Source: an uncultured Oceanospirillales bacterium (lineage in GTDB: Bacteria > Pseudomonadota > Gammaproteobacteria > Xanthomonadales > SZUA-36). From it: a DNA stretch of 64,000 nucleotides. Below the pieces are notes generated by a model. The model made no database searches and was not told where the DNA came from. It saw nothing but the letters and a program-made list of their open reading frames with translations. The stretch spans positions 124,001 through 188,000 of the forward strand of contig CAJXKA010000001.1 in NCBI GenBank assembly GCA_913055655.1, written 5' to 3'. Positions 1 to 11,174 of the stretch are shown in pieces. Numbering within the stretch: the first letter of the stretch is position 1; every line of letters starts with the position of its first letter. The position numbers and the translations under genes are program-made.

Positions 1-3000
1 ACACGTCCTCCGTCCGGGCTTCGGGGTCTTTGTCGCGCTTGCCGGGCAGTACGTGCGACCAGGCCTCGCGCCACCAGCGGCCGAAGCTGTCCAGGATCAG
101 GTACAGCGTCGGGATCAGCACAAGCGTGATGGCGGTGGCGAAGACGATGCCGAAGGACAGCGAGGCGGCCATCGGGATGACCAGCTGGGCCTGCAGGCTC
201 TTCTCGAAAATGGTGATCGGGGCCAGGCCCAGGAAGGTGGTCAGCGAGGTCAGCAGGATCGGCCGGAAGCGGGTGCGCGACGCGTCGATGACGGCGTCGG
301 TCAGTGGCGTGCCGGCGTCGCGCTCGGAGTTGATGTAATCGACCAGGATCAGGCTGTCATTCACGACCACGCCGGACAGGGCGATGATGCCGAACCAGCT
401 GATCATCGACACCGGGATGCCCAGCACCCAGTGGCCCACCATGGCGCCGATGATGCCGAAAGGGATCACCGACATGATGATCAGCGGCTGGCTGTAGGAG
501 CGCAGCGGGATGGCCATCAGCGCGTAGATCAGGAACAGCGCCAGCATGGCGCCCTGCATCAGCTCCACCTGGGTTTCCTGCGCCTGCTGGCTGGAGCCGG
601 ACAGGCGCGAGCGCACGCCGGGGAACTGCGACAGCACCTCGGGCAGCTCCTTGGTCATGATGTCGCTGGTGATTTTCTCCGGCTCGAACTTCTCCTTGTC
701 CACCTCGGCGGTGATGCGCACGGCGCGCTCGCGGTCGAAGCGCTGGATGAACAGCGGGCTTTCACTCATCTCGACCTCGGCGACGGCGCCGAATGGCACG
801 CGGCCGCCCTGGGGCGTGCGGATGCGCATGTCTTCCAGGTAGCCGACGGAGTCGCGCTCCGATTTCGGGTAGCGCACCATCACCTTGACCTCGTCCTGGC
901 CGCGCTGCACGCGCTGCACCTCGACGCCGTAAAAGGCGCCGCGGACCTGGTTGGCCAGGTCGGACAGGGTCAGGCCCAGGGCCTCGGCCTCGGGCTTGAT
1001 GTTCAGCTTGATCTCGGGACGGCCACGCTCGTAGCTGTTGCGCACGTCATAGACGCCGGCGTAGCCGCGCACGCGTTTTTCCAGTTCCTGCGAGGCGCGG
1101 GCGACCTGGTCGATGCTGGCGCCGATCAGCTGGATCGAGATGGCCGGTCCGCCCCCGGGGCCTGCAGCGCCGGAAAAGCCCAGTTGCTTGACGCCGGGAA
1201 TCTCGCCCACGGCGGCGCGCCAGCGGCGCAGCACCTCGGGGCCCTGGATGGTGGCGTCTTCATCCTTGACCAGCTCGGCGACGATCTGGCCGGACGTTTC
1301 CGAGCGCGCGAAAGCCAGCAGGTGGCTGATCACGGCGCCGGATTCCACGCTGATTTCGTCGCTGACCTCGGCGTCGACCCGGCGCAGGCCGTCCTGCACG
1401 CGGTCGAGCGCCTCGTGGGTGCGGTGCGCCGGCGTGCCCTCGTTCATCTCCAGGTTCACCATCAGGAAGTCGGCCGCGATGTCGGGGAAGAACACCACGC
1501 GCAGCACGCCGCCGGCCACCAGGCCGATGGACAGGATCAGCAGCGAGATGAACGCCGAGAGCGTCAGCCACTTGCGTCGCAGGCAGCGCGCCAGGAATGG
1601 CGCGTAGCGGTTGTCGACGAAGCGGTGCAGGCCCTCGCTGAAGAACCGCTGGAAGCGGATGAACCGGTTGTGCGTGCCCTCGCCGTAATGTTTGACCTTC
1701 ATGTGCGCGAGATGCGCCGGCAGGATCAGCTTCGACTCGACGATGGAGAACGCCAGGCACAGCACCACCACGTAACCCATTGAGCTGAAGAACACGCCGG
1801 AGGGCCCGCTGACCATCAGCACCGGGATGAAGGCGGCGATGGTGGTCAATACGCCGAAAGTGGCCGGGATGGCCACGCGCATGACGCCGTCGACGACATT
1901 CTCGGTCGAATGCCCCTTGGCGCGCATGTTCGTGTACGCCGATTCACCCACGACGATGGCGTCGTCAACCACGATGCCGAGCACGACGATAAAGCCGAAC
2001 AGGCTGATCATGTTGACGGTGACATCCAGCGTCGGCATGAACAGGAAGGTGCCCAGGAACGCCACCGGCAGGCCGACCATCACCCAGAACGCCAGTTTCA
2101 GGCGCAGGAACAGGGCCAGCGACAGGAACACCAGCACGGCGCCGATCAGCAGGTTGTCCAGCATCATGTCCAGGCGGCCCTTCAGGTAGTACGAAGAGTC
2201 CGCCCAGTGGGCCATGCTGATGCCCTCTGGAAGCGCCGTCTTGCGCGTTTCCACCCAGTTCTTGACGGTGCCGGCGATGTCCAGCTCGCTCTGGTCGCCC
2301 ACCGACAGCACCTGGATGGTGATGGCCGGGTGGCCGTCAAAGCGGGAGTAGTTGTCATAGTCGACGAAGCCGTCGTCGATGTTGGCCACGTCCTTCAGCA
2401 GCACGCGGGTGCCGTCGGCATTGGTGCGGATGACCAGGTTTTCGAAGTCGCGGCCGACATAGGCCTGGCCCTTGGTGCGGACCTGGATGTCGCCGGCTTC
2501 CGAGCGGATCGCCCCGGCGGGCAGGTCGAGCGAGCCCTGGCGAATGGCGGCGGCCACTTCGGCCAGGGTCAGGTCATAAGCCTGCAGCGTATGCTCGCTG
2601 ACCTCGATGCTGATTTCGTAGTCGCGGCCGCCGAGGATCTGCGCCCGGGTCACGCCGGGCAGGGTGACCACGTCGTTGCGCACCTGCTTGGCGAACTCCT
2701 TCAGCGTCCGCTCCGGCACGCTGCCGAAGACCGTCACCATCAGCACCTGCTGTTCGATGCGGGTGCGCGAGACGACCGGTTTCTCGGTGTTGTCGGGGAA
2801 AGTCGGGATGGCGTCGACGCGCGCCTTGATCTCGTCCATCACCTCGGCGACGTCGTACTCGGTCAGCACCTCGGCCTGCACCGTGCCGCTGCCACGGCGG
2901 GCGGTTGAGATGATCTCCTTGATGCCCTCGATGTCCTGGATCGCTTCCTCGATCTTCACCAGGATGCCTTCCTCGACATCCTCGGGGCTGGCGCCCAGGA

Positions 3001-3172
3001 ACGGCATGTTGACCGTGACCAGGTTGGTCTCGATCTTCGGCTGCGCTTCCTTCTTGATCGTGAACGCGTTGTACAGCCCGCCCAGCAGGATGATCGCCAT
3101 CAGCAGGTTGGCGGCGACGGGGTTGCGCGCGAACCACTCGATGAGCGCGGCGTATGGGTTCATCCGGGTCAT
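1..3172 (-). CDS. RND efflux permease, C-terminal end cut by window edge
   Basis: Inner-membrane pump of the resistance-nodulation-division superfamily, which exchanges protons for substrates and works with a periplasmic adaptor and an outer-membrane channel. The reading frame is open for about 1057 codons to the window edge, close to the usual 1020-1060 residues, so only the extreme C-terminus is missing. The first helix follows FARNPVAANLLMAIILLGG. The TM4 acidic pair is visible in GIVVDDAIVVGE. The TM10 segment reads SGVVVNDSLILVDY, with Asn where AcrB has Lys940. The start ATG at 3172 overlaps the adaptor stop (ATGA), so the two are translationally coupled; a second ATG lies three codons in. 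Substrate cannot be told from sequence, and no outer-membrane channel gene is in view. Confidence 0.93.
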   Translation of the reverse strand, partial: MTRMNPYAALIEWFARNPVAANLLMAIILLGGLYNAFTIKKEAQPKIETNLVTVNMPFLGASPEDVEEGILVKIEEAIQDIEGIKEIISTARRGSGTVQAEVLTEYDVAEVMDEIKARVDAIPTFPDNTEKPVVSRTRIEQQVLMVTVFGSVPERTLKEFAKQVRNDVVTLPGVTRAQILGGRDYEISIEVSEHTLQAYDLTLAEVAAAIRQGSLDLPAGAIRSEAGDIQVRTKGQAYVGRDFENLVIRTNADGTRVLLKDVANIDDGFVDYDNYSRFDGHPAITIQVLSVGDQSELDIAGTVKNWVETRKTALPEGISMAHWADSSYYLKGRLDMMLDNLLIGAVLVFLSLALFLRLKLAFWVMVGLPVAFLGTFLFMPTLDVTVNMISLFGFIVVLGIVVDDAIVVGESAYTNMRAKGHSTENVVDGVMRVAIPATFGVLTTIAAFIPVLMVSGPSGVFFSSMGYVVVLCLAFSIVESKLILPAHLAHMKVKHYGEGTHNRFIRFQRFFSEGLHRFVDNRYAPFLARCLRRKWLTLSAFISLLILSIGLVAGGVLRVVFFPDIAADFLMVNLEMNEGTPAHRTHEALDRVQDGLRRVDAEVSDEISVESGAVISHLLAFARSETSGQIVAELVKDEDATIQGPEVLRRWRAAVGEIPGVKQLGFSGAAGPGGGPAISIQLIGASIDQVARASQELEKRVRGYAGVYDVRNSYERGRPEIKLNIKPEAEALGLTLSDLANQVRGAFYGVEVQRVQRGQDEVKVMVRYPKSERDSVGYLEDMRIRTPQGGRVPFGAVAEVEMSESPLFIQRFDRERAVRITAEVDKEKFEPEKITSDIMTKELPEVLSQFPGVRSRLSGSSQQAQETQVELMQGAMLALFLIYALMAIPLRSYSQPLIIMSVIPFGIIGAMVGHWVLGIPVSMISWFGIIALSGVVVNDSLILVDYINSERDAGTPLTDAVIDASRTRFRPILLTSLTTFLGLAPITIFEKSLQAQLVIPMAASLSFGIVFATAITLVLIPTLYLILDSFGRWWREAWSHVLPGKRDKDPEARTEDV

Positions 3173-4389
3173 TGGGCGGCGGCATCCTGGCGGTCACCCT
3201 GGGCGACGCCGTCCTCGCTGGAGATGACCAGGCGCGTGCCGGGAATCGGCGCATCCAGCGTGGTGGTGACCACGTGTTCGCCGTCTTCGACGCCGGCGCG
3301 GATGTAGACCTCGTCGGCGCCGGCGCGGGCGACATCCACGTCGCGCACTTCCAGTTCGTTTTCCGCGCTGGCGACCAGCACCGTGCCGTCGGTGCGCAGC
3401 ACGTGGCGCGGCAGCACCACGACATTGTCGGCGTGGCGGCCCTCGATGGCGGCGCGCACGAAGGTGCCGACGCGCAGTTCCGGCTGTGTGCTCTCACCCA
3501 GCAGGCCGTAGGGGTCGACCACCTGGGCCACGGCGTAGAGCACGCGGCTGACCTCGTCGATGACACCCTCGGTGCGGATGATGCGCGCGTCCCAGTGGCG
3601 GGTGACGCCGCCGACATCGGCGCGCAGGGTCACCGCCGGCAGGCGTGCGGGGTCGGACTCGGCGGTGCCGGGCAGGTCCAGGTAGGCCAGGTCCGCGGCG
3701 GACACCGGCAGGCGGATCTCGGCGGCATCCACCGCGAAGGTCACGCCCAGTTGCGCGCCCGGTGCCGCGTACTGGCCGATATCGGCGATCTTCTCGCGCA
3801 CCAGGCCGTCGTAGGGCACGGAGATGCGGGTGCGCTGCAGGTCGCGGCGGGCCTTGTCCAGGTCCGCCTCGGCGGCGAGCACGTTGGCGGTGGCGTCGGC
3901 CAGCTGCGGTTTGCGGGCCACCAGGTCGGGCGGCTCGCCGGTCTTGCCCAGGTTGCGCCAGTCCTTGATGGCCTGGTCGGCGCGGGCCTGCTCGTCGGCC
4001 AGCTGGGCGCGACGCGAGGCCAGTGCCGCCTCGGCGCGTTTCACGGCCGCGGCATAGTCGCTGGGGTCGATTTCCAGCAGGGTCTCACCGGCGCGGAAAA
4101 ACCCGCCGGCGATGAAGTGGGGCGACACCGAGACAATCCGCCCGGACACCTCGGCCACCAGCGTGGTCTCGGTGCGTGGTCGCACCGGGCCCTGTGATTC
4201 GACGACGAAATTCAGCGACTGCGCCCGCGCGGTCACGGTATCCACCAGCACGGCCTGCTGGGCGTCGTCCACCCGTTCCGGGCGATTGGCAGCGGAGCGG
4301 ATGACCAGCGCCACGACCACCAGGATCGAGATCACGATCAGGGCCAGCGGCAGCAGGTATCGAAACAGTTTCTTCAGCAAGGCGGTCAC
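3169..4389 (-). CDS. RND periplasmic adaptor (membrane fusion protein, HlyD/AcrA type)
   Basis: Periplasmic adaptor that bridges the RND permease to an outer-membrane channel. It has a single N-terminal membrane anchor (about residues 11-33), a lipoyl half-motif around VAEVSGRIVSVSPHFIAGG, a long helical hairpin (SDYAAAVKRAEAALASRRAQ to LDKARRDLQRTRI), the second lipoyl half (PYDGLVREKIADIGQYAAPG) and beta-barrel/proximal domains. I chose the GTG at 4389 (VTALLKKLFRYLL) because it places the hydrophobic anchor at the N-terminus. The frame stays open to an ATG at 4467, but that extension is Arg/Pro-rich and lies in the promoter area of the divergent map gene. Predicted length is 406 residues. 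Confidence 0.9.
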   Translation of the reverse strand: MTALLKKLFRYLLPLALIVISILVVVALVIRSAANRPERVDDAQQAVLVDTVTARAQSLNFVVESQGPVRPRTETTLVAEVSGRIVSVSPHFIAGGFFRAGETLLEIDPSDYAAAVKRAEAALASRRAQLADEQARADQAIKDWRNLGKTGEPPDLVARKPQLADATANVLAAEADLDKARRDLQRTRISVPYDGLVREKIADIGQYAAPGAQLGVTFAVDAAEIRLPVSAADLAYLDLPGTAESDPARLPAVTLRADVGGVTRHWDARIIRTEGVIDEVSRVLYAVAQVVDPYGLLGESTQPELRVGTFVRAAIEGRHADNVVVLPRHVLRTDGTVLVASAENELEVRDVDVARAGADEVYIRAGVEDGEHVVTTTLDAPIPGTRLVISSEDGVAQGDRQDAAAQ

Positions 4390-4486
4390 TCCCGGTGCCC
4401 CGGTGCGGGGGCGGCATCGTCGTAACCTCTCATTATCCCAGCACGCCGGCCCCGGGGTATAGGCCACAAGTTGGGTGCGCTCGCGT

Positions 4487-4492
4487 TACAAT
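4487..4492 (+). promoter_or_regulatory. Putative -10 element for map
   Basis: TACAAT lies about 40 bases before the map ATG, in the divergent gap between the RND adaptor and map. No good -35 hexamer sits at 16-18 bases upstream, so this is a weak call. Confidence 0.3.
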
Positions 4493-4530
4493 GGCCGATT
4501 CGCGAACCATTAACGAACGAGAGTCCGCCG

Positions 4531-5310
4531 ATGTTGAAATCGCCCGGCATCATTATCAAGACACCCGAGGAAATCGAGGCCATGCGCGTGGCCGGCCAGA
4601 TGGCCGGTGAAGTGCTGCGCATGATCGGCGAGCACGTAAAGCCCGGCGTGACCACCGGCGAACTGGACGACATCTGTCACCGGCACATCACCGGGGTGCA
4701 GGACGCCATCCCCGCGCCGCTGAACTACAAGGGCTTCCCGAAGTCGATCTGCACCTCCGTGAATCACGTGGTCTGCCACGGCATTCCCGGCGACAAGGTG
4801 CTGAAAGACGGCGATATCGTCAACATCGACGTCACCGTGATCAAGGACGGCTGGCACGGTGACACCAGCAAGATGTTTTACGTCGGCGAACCGTCGATCC
4901 GCGCGAAACGGGTCTGTGACATCGCCTACAAGGGCATGGTCACCGGCGTCGAAATGGTGGCGCCGGGCGTGCGGCTGGGCGATATCGGCCACGCCATCCA
5001 GCGCTACGTGGAGTCGCAGTCCTGCTCGGTGGTGCGCGAATACTGCGGCCACGGTATCGGCCGCGGCTTCCACGAAGACCCGCAGGTGCTGCACTACGGC
5101 CGTCGCGGCACCGGCGAGGAACTGGTGCCGGGCATGGTCTTCACCATCGAGCCGATGGTGAATGTCGGCAAGCGCGACACCCGCCTGTTGCCGGACGGCT
5201 GGACCGTGGTCACGCGCGATCGCAGCCTGTCGGCGCAGTGGGAGCACACCATCGCCGTCACCGACGACGGTTTCGATGTCCTGACCCGCCTGCCCGGCGA
5301 TCCGTTGTAA
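4531..5310 (+). CDS. map: Type I methionine aminopeptidase
   Basis: Removes the initiator methionine from nascent cytosolic proteins. Length is 259 residues, typical for the bacterial type I enzyme. All five metal ligands are seen in context: Asp in VNIDVTVIKDGWHGD, the second Asp in GDTSKMF, His in YCGHGIGRGFHEDP, Glu in FTIEPMVN and Glu in QWEHTIAVTDDG. The frame is open upstream to an ATG at 4471, but MLKSPGIIIKTPEEIEAMR at 4531 matches the usual N-terminus. It is followed after 9 bases by glnD, so they are probably cotranscribed, as in Xanthomonadales. Confidence 0.96.
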   Translation: MLKSPGIIIKTPEEIEAMRVAGQMAGEVLRMIGEHVKPGVTTGELDDICHRHITGVQDAIPAPLNYKGFPKSICTSVNHVVCHGIPGDKVLKDGDIVNIDVTVIKDGWHGDTSKMFYVGEPSIRAKRVCDIAYKGMVTGVEMVAPGVRLGDIGHAIQRYVESQSCSVVREYCGHGIGRGFHEDPQVLHYGRRGTGEELVPGMVFTIEPMVNVGKRDTRLLPDGWTVVTRDRSLSAQWEHTIAVTDDGFDVLTRLPGDPL

Positions 5311-5319
5311 CGCGTCACC

Positions 5320-7992
5320 ATGGCGGCGACGATCGCGGAATCACAGGCCGGCCCGCTGCCGGCGCCGGCCGATGCCGATGACCTGGTTGACCGGGAAACA
5401 CTGGCCGGCGGCGACGCGCTGCTCGCCAGCATCCGCGACGCCCTGAAGCGGCTGGACGATGACCTGGCGGAGCGTTTCCGCGCCGGCGAGGACGTTGCCG
5501 CGCTGGTCAAGGCCCGCGCCTGGGGCGTCGAGCAGCTGTTGCTGTTCGCCTGGGACTCGCTGGTCGAGGATGAACTGGCGCTGACCCTGGTGGCCGTCGG
5601 CGGCTTCGGCCGGGGCGGCCTGCACCCGCAGTCGGACGTCGACCTGCTGGTGCTGTTCGAGCAAGGCGAACTCACCGATGCGCAGAAAGAAGCCATCGAG
5701 ACCTTCGTCGCGCTGCTCTGGGACGCCGGTTTCTACCTGGGTCACTCGGTGCGCAACCTGGCGCAGTGCCGCGAGGAGGCGCTGACCGATGTCGGCACCG
5801 CCACCAGCCTGATGGAAGCCCGTTACCTGGATGGTTCCACGGCGCTGTTCGACGCGCTCCGGCGCGCGCTGTCGCCGGAGAACATGTGGAGCGTGGGCGA
5901 GTTCTTCCACGCCAAGATGGAAGAGCAGGCCGCCCGCCACGCCCAGTACGGCGATACCGCCTACAACCTCGAGCCGAATGTGAAAGACGGCCCGGGCGGG
6001 CTGCGTGATATCCAGATGATCGACTGGGTGACCCGGCGGTACTTCGGCGCCGCCGGCCTGCACGGCCTGGTCGAGCACGGTTTCCTGACCGAAAGCGAAT
6101 TTCGCGAGCTGGTCGAAGGCCAGTATTACCTGTGGTGGGTGCGTTACGCGCTGCACCTGATCACCGGTCGCGCCGAGGACCGGCTGCTGTTCGACGTGCA
6201 GCGCCAGGCGGCGGAGTTTTTCGGCTTCCGCGATGACGCCGGTTCAAACCAGGCGGTCGAGCGCTTCATGCAAGGCTATTACCGCGTGGTGACTGGCCTG
6301 GAGCGGCTGAACGAGCGGCTGCTGCAGCTGTTCAGCGAGGAACTGCTGAGCGATTCCGCGCCGCCCAGCGAGGACCTGGGCGAGGATTTCGTGCTCCGCC
6401 ATGGTTTCCTGGACGTGCGCGACCCGGGGCTGTTCAAGCGCCGGCCGAAGGCGCTGATGGAAGTGTTCTGCGTGCTGGCGCGCAACGAAAAAGCGCTGGG
6501 CGTGCGCGCCTCTGCGGTGCGGCTGATTGTCGACCACCTGTACCTTATCGATGACGATTTCCGCGAGGACCCGGAAGTGCTGGCCGAGTTCTACGCCTTG
6601 CTGTCGCAGCCGCAGGGCGTCTATACCCAGCTGCAGCGCATGAACCGTTACGGCGTGCTGGCGGCCTTCATCCCGGCTTTCGCGCAGATTGTCGGGCGCA
6701 TGCAGTTCGACCTGTTCCACGTCTACACGGTGGACCAGCACATCCTGTTCACGGTGCGGAACCTGCGTCGCCTGAACTACAACAAGTACAGCGAAATCTA
6801 TCCGCACGCGCCGAAGGTTTTCGCCGGTATCGCCGAGCCGGCCCTGCTGTACCTGGCGGCGTTGTTTCACGATATCGCCAAGGGTCGCGGCGGTGACCAC
6901 TCCGAACTCGGTAAGGTCGACGCGCTGGAATTCGCGCGCAAGTTGCCGGTGTCCGAGGCCGACGCGCAACTGGTGGCCTGGATGGTCGAATACCACCTGC
7001 TGATGTCGCAGACCGCGCAGAAGAAGGACATCGCCGACCCGGAAACCATCGACGAGTTCACTGCCGTGGTGAACACCCGCCGCAAGCTGGAACACCTGTA
7101 CCTGCTGACGGTGGCCGATGTCTCCGCCACCAGCCCGCGGTTGTGGAACGGCTGGAAGAGCGGCCTGCTGTGGGAACTGTTCCAGGCGGCCTGGTCATCG
7201 CTGAACGAAGACGACGACTCGCCCACCGACCGCGCCGGGCAGATCGAGCACTCGCACGACGAGGTGCTGGAAACGCTTTGCGACCAGGGGCTGGACGCCG
7301 ACGCGGTGCGGGCCTTCTGGTCCGAACTGCCGGCCAGCGTGTTCCTGCGGTTCTCCGACCCGCAACTGGCCTGGGCGACCGCCGAGGCGCTGTCGTTCGA
7401 AGGCGAAGGCGCCCAGGTGGCCGTGCGCCACCGCGCCGATCGCGAAGTGACCGAGGTGCTGGTCTGCGCGGACGATTTCACCGGCCTGTTCGCCACCATC
7501 ACCGCGGTAATGGATGAGCTCGGCCTGGACGTACTGACCGCGCGCGTGGTCACCTCGCGCGCGGGCCGCAGTTTCGACCTGTTCCAGGTGATGGACCGCC
7601 ACGGCAACCCGCTCAATGACATCGACGCCAGCGTGCTGGCGCGTCGCCTGCGCGCCGAGCTGGACGCCCGCAAACTGCTGGCACCGGTGATGCGCCCCTT
7701 ACCCCGCCGCCTGCGGCCGTTCATCATGAAACCGCAGATCCAATTCCGCACCGCCCGCGATGGCGCCGTCACCGAGATGGAGATCGAGTGCAGCGACCGT
7801 CCCGGGCTGCTTTCCCAGCTGGCCGCGGCACTGGCCGCCAGCGGTGTGCGCACGCACGACGCGATGATCGCCACGCTGGGCGACCGCGTCGAGGATACCT
7901 TCCTGGTGACCGACCGCTCCGACCGCCCGCTGGACGAGGCCATGCAGGAACAACTGGTGGCGGAAATCCTCAAGCGCCTGGACTCCAACTGA
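5320..7992 (+). CDS. glnD: Bifunctional PII uridylyltransferase/uridylyl-removing enzyme
   Basis: Senses glutamine and attaches or removes UMP on PII proteins, setting nitrogen assimilation. At 890 residues it matches E. coli GlnD. Order of domains: nucleotidyltransferase with [19 protein letters not shown] (residues about 94-112, catalytic Asp106/Asp108), central GlnD-specific helical region, HD phosphohydrolase with [17 protein letters not shown] (from about residue 515), and two C-terminal ACT domains ([19 protein letters not shown] and [19 protein letters not shown]). All active-site motifs are intact. It lies between map and dapD on the same strand. Confidence 0.97.
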   Translation: MAATIAESQAGPLPAPADADDLVDRETLAGGDALLASIRDALKRLDDDLAERFRAGEDVAALVKARAWGVEQLLLFAWDSLVEDELALTLVAVGGFGRGGLHPQSDVDLLVLFEQGELTDAQKEAIETFVALLWDAGFYLGHSVRNLAQCREEALTDVGTATSLMEARYLDGSTALFDALRRALSPENMWSVGEFFHAKMEEQAARHAQYGDTAYNLEPNVKDGPGGLRDIQMIDWVTRRYFGAAGLHGLVEHGFLTESEFRELVEGQYYLWWVRYALHLITGRAEDRLLFDVQRQAAEFFGFRDDAGSNQAVERFMQGYYRVVTGLERLNERLLQLFSEELLSDSAPPSEDLGEDFVLRHGFLDVRDPGLFKRRPKALMEVFCVLARNEKALGVRASAVRLIVDHLYLIDDDFREDPEVLAEFYALLSQPQGVYTQLQRMNRYGVLAAFIPAFAQIVGRMQFDLFHVYTVDQHILFTVRNLRRLNYNKYSEIYPHAPKVFAGIAEPALLYLAALFHDIAKGRGGDHSELGKVDALEFARKLPVSEADAQLVAWMVEYHLLMSQTAQKKDIADPETIDEFTAVVNTRRKLEHLYLLTVADVSATSPRLWNGWKSGLLWELFQAAWSSLNEDDDSPTDRAGQIEHSHDEVLETLCDQGLDADAVRAFWSELPASVFLRFSDPQLAWATAEALSFEGEGAQVAVRHRADREVTEVLVCADDFTGLFATITAVMDELGLDVLTARVVTSRAGRSFDLFQVMDRHGNPLNDIDASVLARRLRAELDARKLLAPVMRPLPRRLRPFIMKPQIQFRTARDGAVTEMEIECSDRPGLLSQLAAALAASGVRTHDAMIATLGDRVEDTFLVTDRSDRPLDEAMQEQLVAEILKRLDSN

Positions 7993-8023
7993 ACACACTG
8001 ACGATGGATACGAAGGACCCACG

Positions 8024-8866
<843 letters not shown>

Positions 8867-8879
8867 GGGCGGCCGATCG

Positions 8880-9221
8880 ATGTTGACCGTCTACGGCATC
8901 CGCCAGTGCGACACCTGCCGCAAGGCCCTGAAGTGGCTGGAGGCTGAGGGCGTGGAGCATCGGTTCCATGACCTTCGTGACGATGGCCTGTCGCGCGAAC
9001 AGGTCAGGGCCTGGCTGGGTTCACCCCTCGCCGATGCGCTGGTCAACCGTCGCAGCACTACCTGGCGCGGACTCACCGATCAGGAGAAGGCTGCCGAAGG
9101 GAAGGCGCTGGAAGACCTGCTGCTGGCTCACCCGACGCTGGTCAAACGCCCGGTGTTCGAACGCGGCGGACAGGTACTGGCCATCGGTTTCAAACCCGAA
9201 GACCTGCGGGCGCAGCTGTGA
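8880..9221 (+). CDS. ArsC/Spx-family thioredoxin-fold protein (YffB-like)
   Basis: A 113-residue protein with the ArsC-like fold. It begins MLTVYGIRQCDTCRKALKWL, where CDTC is the redox-type CxxC, and carries LVNRRSTTWRGL and LVKRPVFERGG, hallmarks of the YffB/Spx/ArsC family. In E. coli yffB also sits directly before dapE, so this is conserved context rather than an arsenic island. The frame is open further upstream, but the ATG at 8880 gives the family-typical N-terminus. Its TGA overlaps the GTG of dapE. The physiological role of YffB is unsettled; arsenate reduction should not be assumed. Confidence 0.88.
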   Translation: MLTVYGIRQCDTCRKALKWLEAEGVEHRFHDLRDDGLSREQVRAWLGSPLADALVNRRSTTWRGLTDQEKAAEGKALEDLLLAHPTLVKRPVFERGGQVLAIGFKPEDLRAQL

Positions 9222-10378
9222 GCCGGAATGTGAGTGGCGAAGAGACCCTGGCGCTGGCAAAAGCGCTGATGGCGCGTGCGTCTGTCACACCGGACGATGC
9301 CGGGTGCCAGCAGATGATCGCCGGGCGCCTGTTGCCGCTGGGTTTCGAGGCGGAATGGTTCCTGTGCGGCGACGTCACCAATGTACTGATCACGCGCGGT
9401 GGGTCGGGGCCGGCGCTGTGGTTCCTGGGCCATACCGATGTCGTGCCCAGCGGGCCGCTTGAAGACTGGACCTCGCCGCCATTCGAGCCGGAAGTGCGCG
9501 ACGGCGTGCTGTACGGGCGTGGCGCCTGCGACATGAAGGGCGCGGTGGCGGCCATGGTGGTCGCGCTGGAAACCTTCGCGCGCGAACACCCGGATCACCA
9601 CGGGCAGATCGGGCTGTTGCTCACCAGTGATGAAGAAGGCGATGCCGAGCGCGGTGTTCGCGAAGTCGCGGCAACGCTGGCCAAACGTGGCCAGGCGCCG
9701 GACTATTGCCTGGTCGGCGAACCCAGCAGCCAGGCCCAGCTGGGCGACACCGTGCGCATCGGCCGTCGCGGCTCCATTGTCGGCACGCTCACCGTGCGCG
9801 GTGTGCAGGGCCACACGGCGTTTCCCGAGGCCATCGACAACCCGGTACACCGCGTCGCGCCGTTCCTGGCGGCGCTGGCGGCCCGGCAATGGGATGACGG
9901 TGTCGACGATGCCGACGGGCAGTTCCCGCCGACGCATTGCCAGGTCAGCAATTTCAACGCCGGCACCGGCGCGTCGAACGTCACGCCGGGCGCAGCGAAG
10001 CTGACCATCAGCTTTCGCTACAACACGCACTGGAACGCCGAAACCCTGAAAGCCGAGCTGGTCGAAATGCTCGCGCGCCATGACATCAGCGACTACACAC
10101 TGGACTGGCGGGTGTCGGGTGAGCCGTTCCGTTCACCGGCCGGCGAGCTGCGCGTGGCCGTGGCCGGCGCCGTCAGCGAAGTGCTGGACGTGACCCCGGC
10201 GCTCAACACCGGCGGCGGTACCTCGGACGGGCGCTTTATCGCGCCGCTGGGCAGCGAAGTGGTCGAACTGGGCCTGCTCAACACCTCCATCCACAAGGTC
10301 GACGAATTCACGCCGGTGGCCGACCTGGAAGGCCTGGCCGGGGTTTACCGCGCCGTCCTGGGTCGGCTGTTCGGCTGA
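9218..10378 (+). CDS. dapE: Succinyl-diaminopimelate desuccinylase
   Basis: Dinuclear zinc hydrolase that releases succinate from N-succinyl-LL-diaminopimelate. At 386 residues the M20 motifs are intact: GHTDVVPSG (zinc His and Asp), GRGACDMKGAVAAMV (bridging Asp), TSDEEGDAERG (general-base Glu and zinc Glu), and GTSDGRFI near the C-terminus. The called start is a GTG overlapping the stop of the preceding gene; a second GTG four codons later is possible. It is the last gene of the plus-strand map-to-dapE run. Confidence 0.96.
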   Translation: MSRNVSGEETLALAKALMARASVTPDDAGCQQMIAGRLLPLGFEAEWFLCGDVTNVLITRGGSGPALWFLGHTDVVPSGPLEDWTSPPFEPEVRDGVLYGRGACDMKGAVAAMVVALETFAREHPDHHGQIGLLLTSDEEGDAERGVREVAATLAKRGQAPDYCLVGEPSSQAQLGDTVRIGRRGSIVGTLTVRGVQGHTAFPEAIDNPVHRVAPFLAALAARQWDDGVDDADGQFPPTHCQVSNFNAGTGASNVTPGAAKLTISFRYNTHWNAETLKAELVEMLARHDISDYTLDWRVSGEPFRSPAGELRVAVAGAVSEVLDVTPALNTGGGTSDGRFIAPLGSEVVELGLLNTSIHKVDEFTPVADLEGLAGVYRAVLGRLFG

Positions 10379-10397
10379 CCGCGCAGTCAGGCTGGCG

Positions 10398-10928
10398 TTA
10401 CAGCGAACGGGTCGTCGCCCGCGCAGTGGCGCTGAGCACCCGGTCGGCATGATCGGCCTGGCGCTGGTCCGCGCAACGCGCGACCACCGTCCACAGGCCT
10501 TCGTTGACGGCGTCACGGGTCGCCTTGATGACCGGCCCGTGATCGGGTCGCAGGGCCACCAGCCCGGCCATCAGCAGGCCCATGAACATCGTCAGCGTGG
10601 GCACAAAAATGAATGTCATCAACGGGCTGGACCGTGTCATCTCCGGCCCACCCATGACCAGGGCGGTGGCGGCCACCAGTCCAACGACCAGCCCGAGTAT
10701 GCCAAGCAGGACATGTGTCCTGACCAGCGTGCGGCCGATGGCGCGGCTTTTCGGTTCCACCTTGCGCGCGACCTGGTGGGTGCCGGGTTCGAGCAACTCG
10801 ACCTGGGCACGGCGCAGGCCGGTCACGGTCAGTAAACGCTCCACCACGGCAGAGGCGTCTCGTCGATACTCGAATTCCCCGCTCACCAGGTGGGGATTCT
10901 CTTCCGTCAACAGGTTCGAACGGTTCAT
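10398..10928 (-). CDS. Hypothetical inner-membrane protein, two predicted helices
   Basis: I do not recognise this 176-residue protein. The N-terminal 70 residues are soluble and charged (EFEYRRDASAVVERLL, VELLEPGTHQVARKVEP). They are followed by two hydrophobic segments, THVLLGILGLVVGLVAATALVM and MTFIFVPTLTMFMGLLMAGLVAL, then a soluble tail containing VIKATRDAVNEGLWTVVARC. A GGAGA ribosome-binding site precedes the ATG. The pattern (soluble domain, helical hairpin, soluble tail) suggests a cytoplasm-facing small membrane protein. No function is offered. Confidence 0.7.
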   Translation of the reverse strand: MNRSNLLTEENPHLVSGEFEYRRDASAVVERLLTVTGLRRAQVELLEPGTHQVARKVEPKSRAIGRTLVRTHVLLGILGLVVGLVAATALVMGGPEMTRSSPLMTFIFVPTLTMFMGLLMAGLVALRPDHGPVIKATRDAVNEGLWTVVARCADQRQADHADRVLSATARATTRSL

Positions 10929-11174
10929 CAGCGTGTCTCCTTGCGCTCATTGAAAGTCCACTCTTGGGCATGAGTACGTTGGAAACGGGTGACATTTACA
11001 TGGCCATTTGCAAGAACTACAGGGTCACCATTCCATGGCGACCATTGCGCCACACCGTTCCAGGCATGTCATACCCGGAATATGACTGTAGTCATGCAAA
11101 ATCCCGGCCGGGTTGCCTGGGCGGGTGCGCGCCGTTCGCGGCGCGAGGTGAGGGATGAGGCCGGGCGTTAGCGC

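Noticed and set aside
53-1783. Long open frame antisense to the RND permease
   Set aside because: Repetitive Asp/His/Gln-rich translation typical of the complement of GC-rich coding DNA; the permease frame explains the region.
8880-9221. Arsenate reductase as a function
   Set aside because: The dapE neighbour and YffB-like motifs fit the housekeeping Spx/YffB group; no other arsenic gene is present.
11096-11111. Another sigma-54-like sequence (CGGCCGGGATTTTGCA, minus strand)
   Set aside because: The -24 half matches only in GG and C; it is also about 170 bases from the next gene start.
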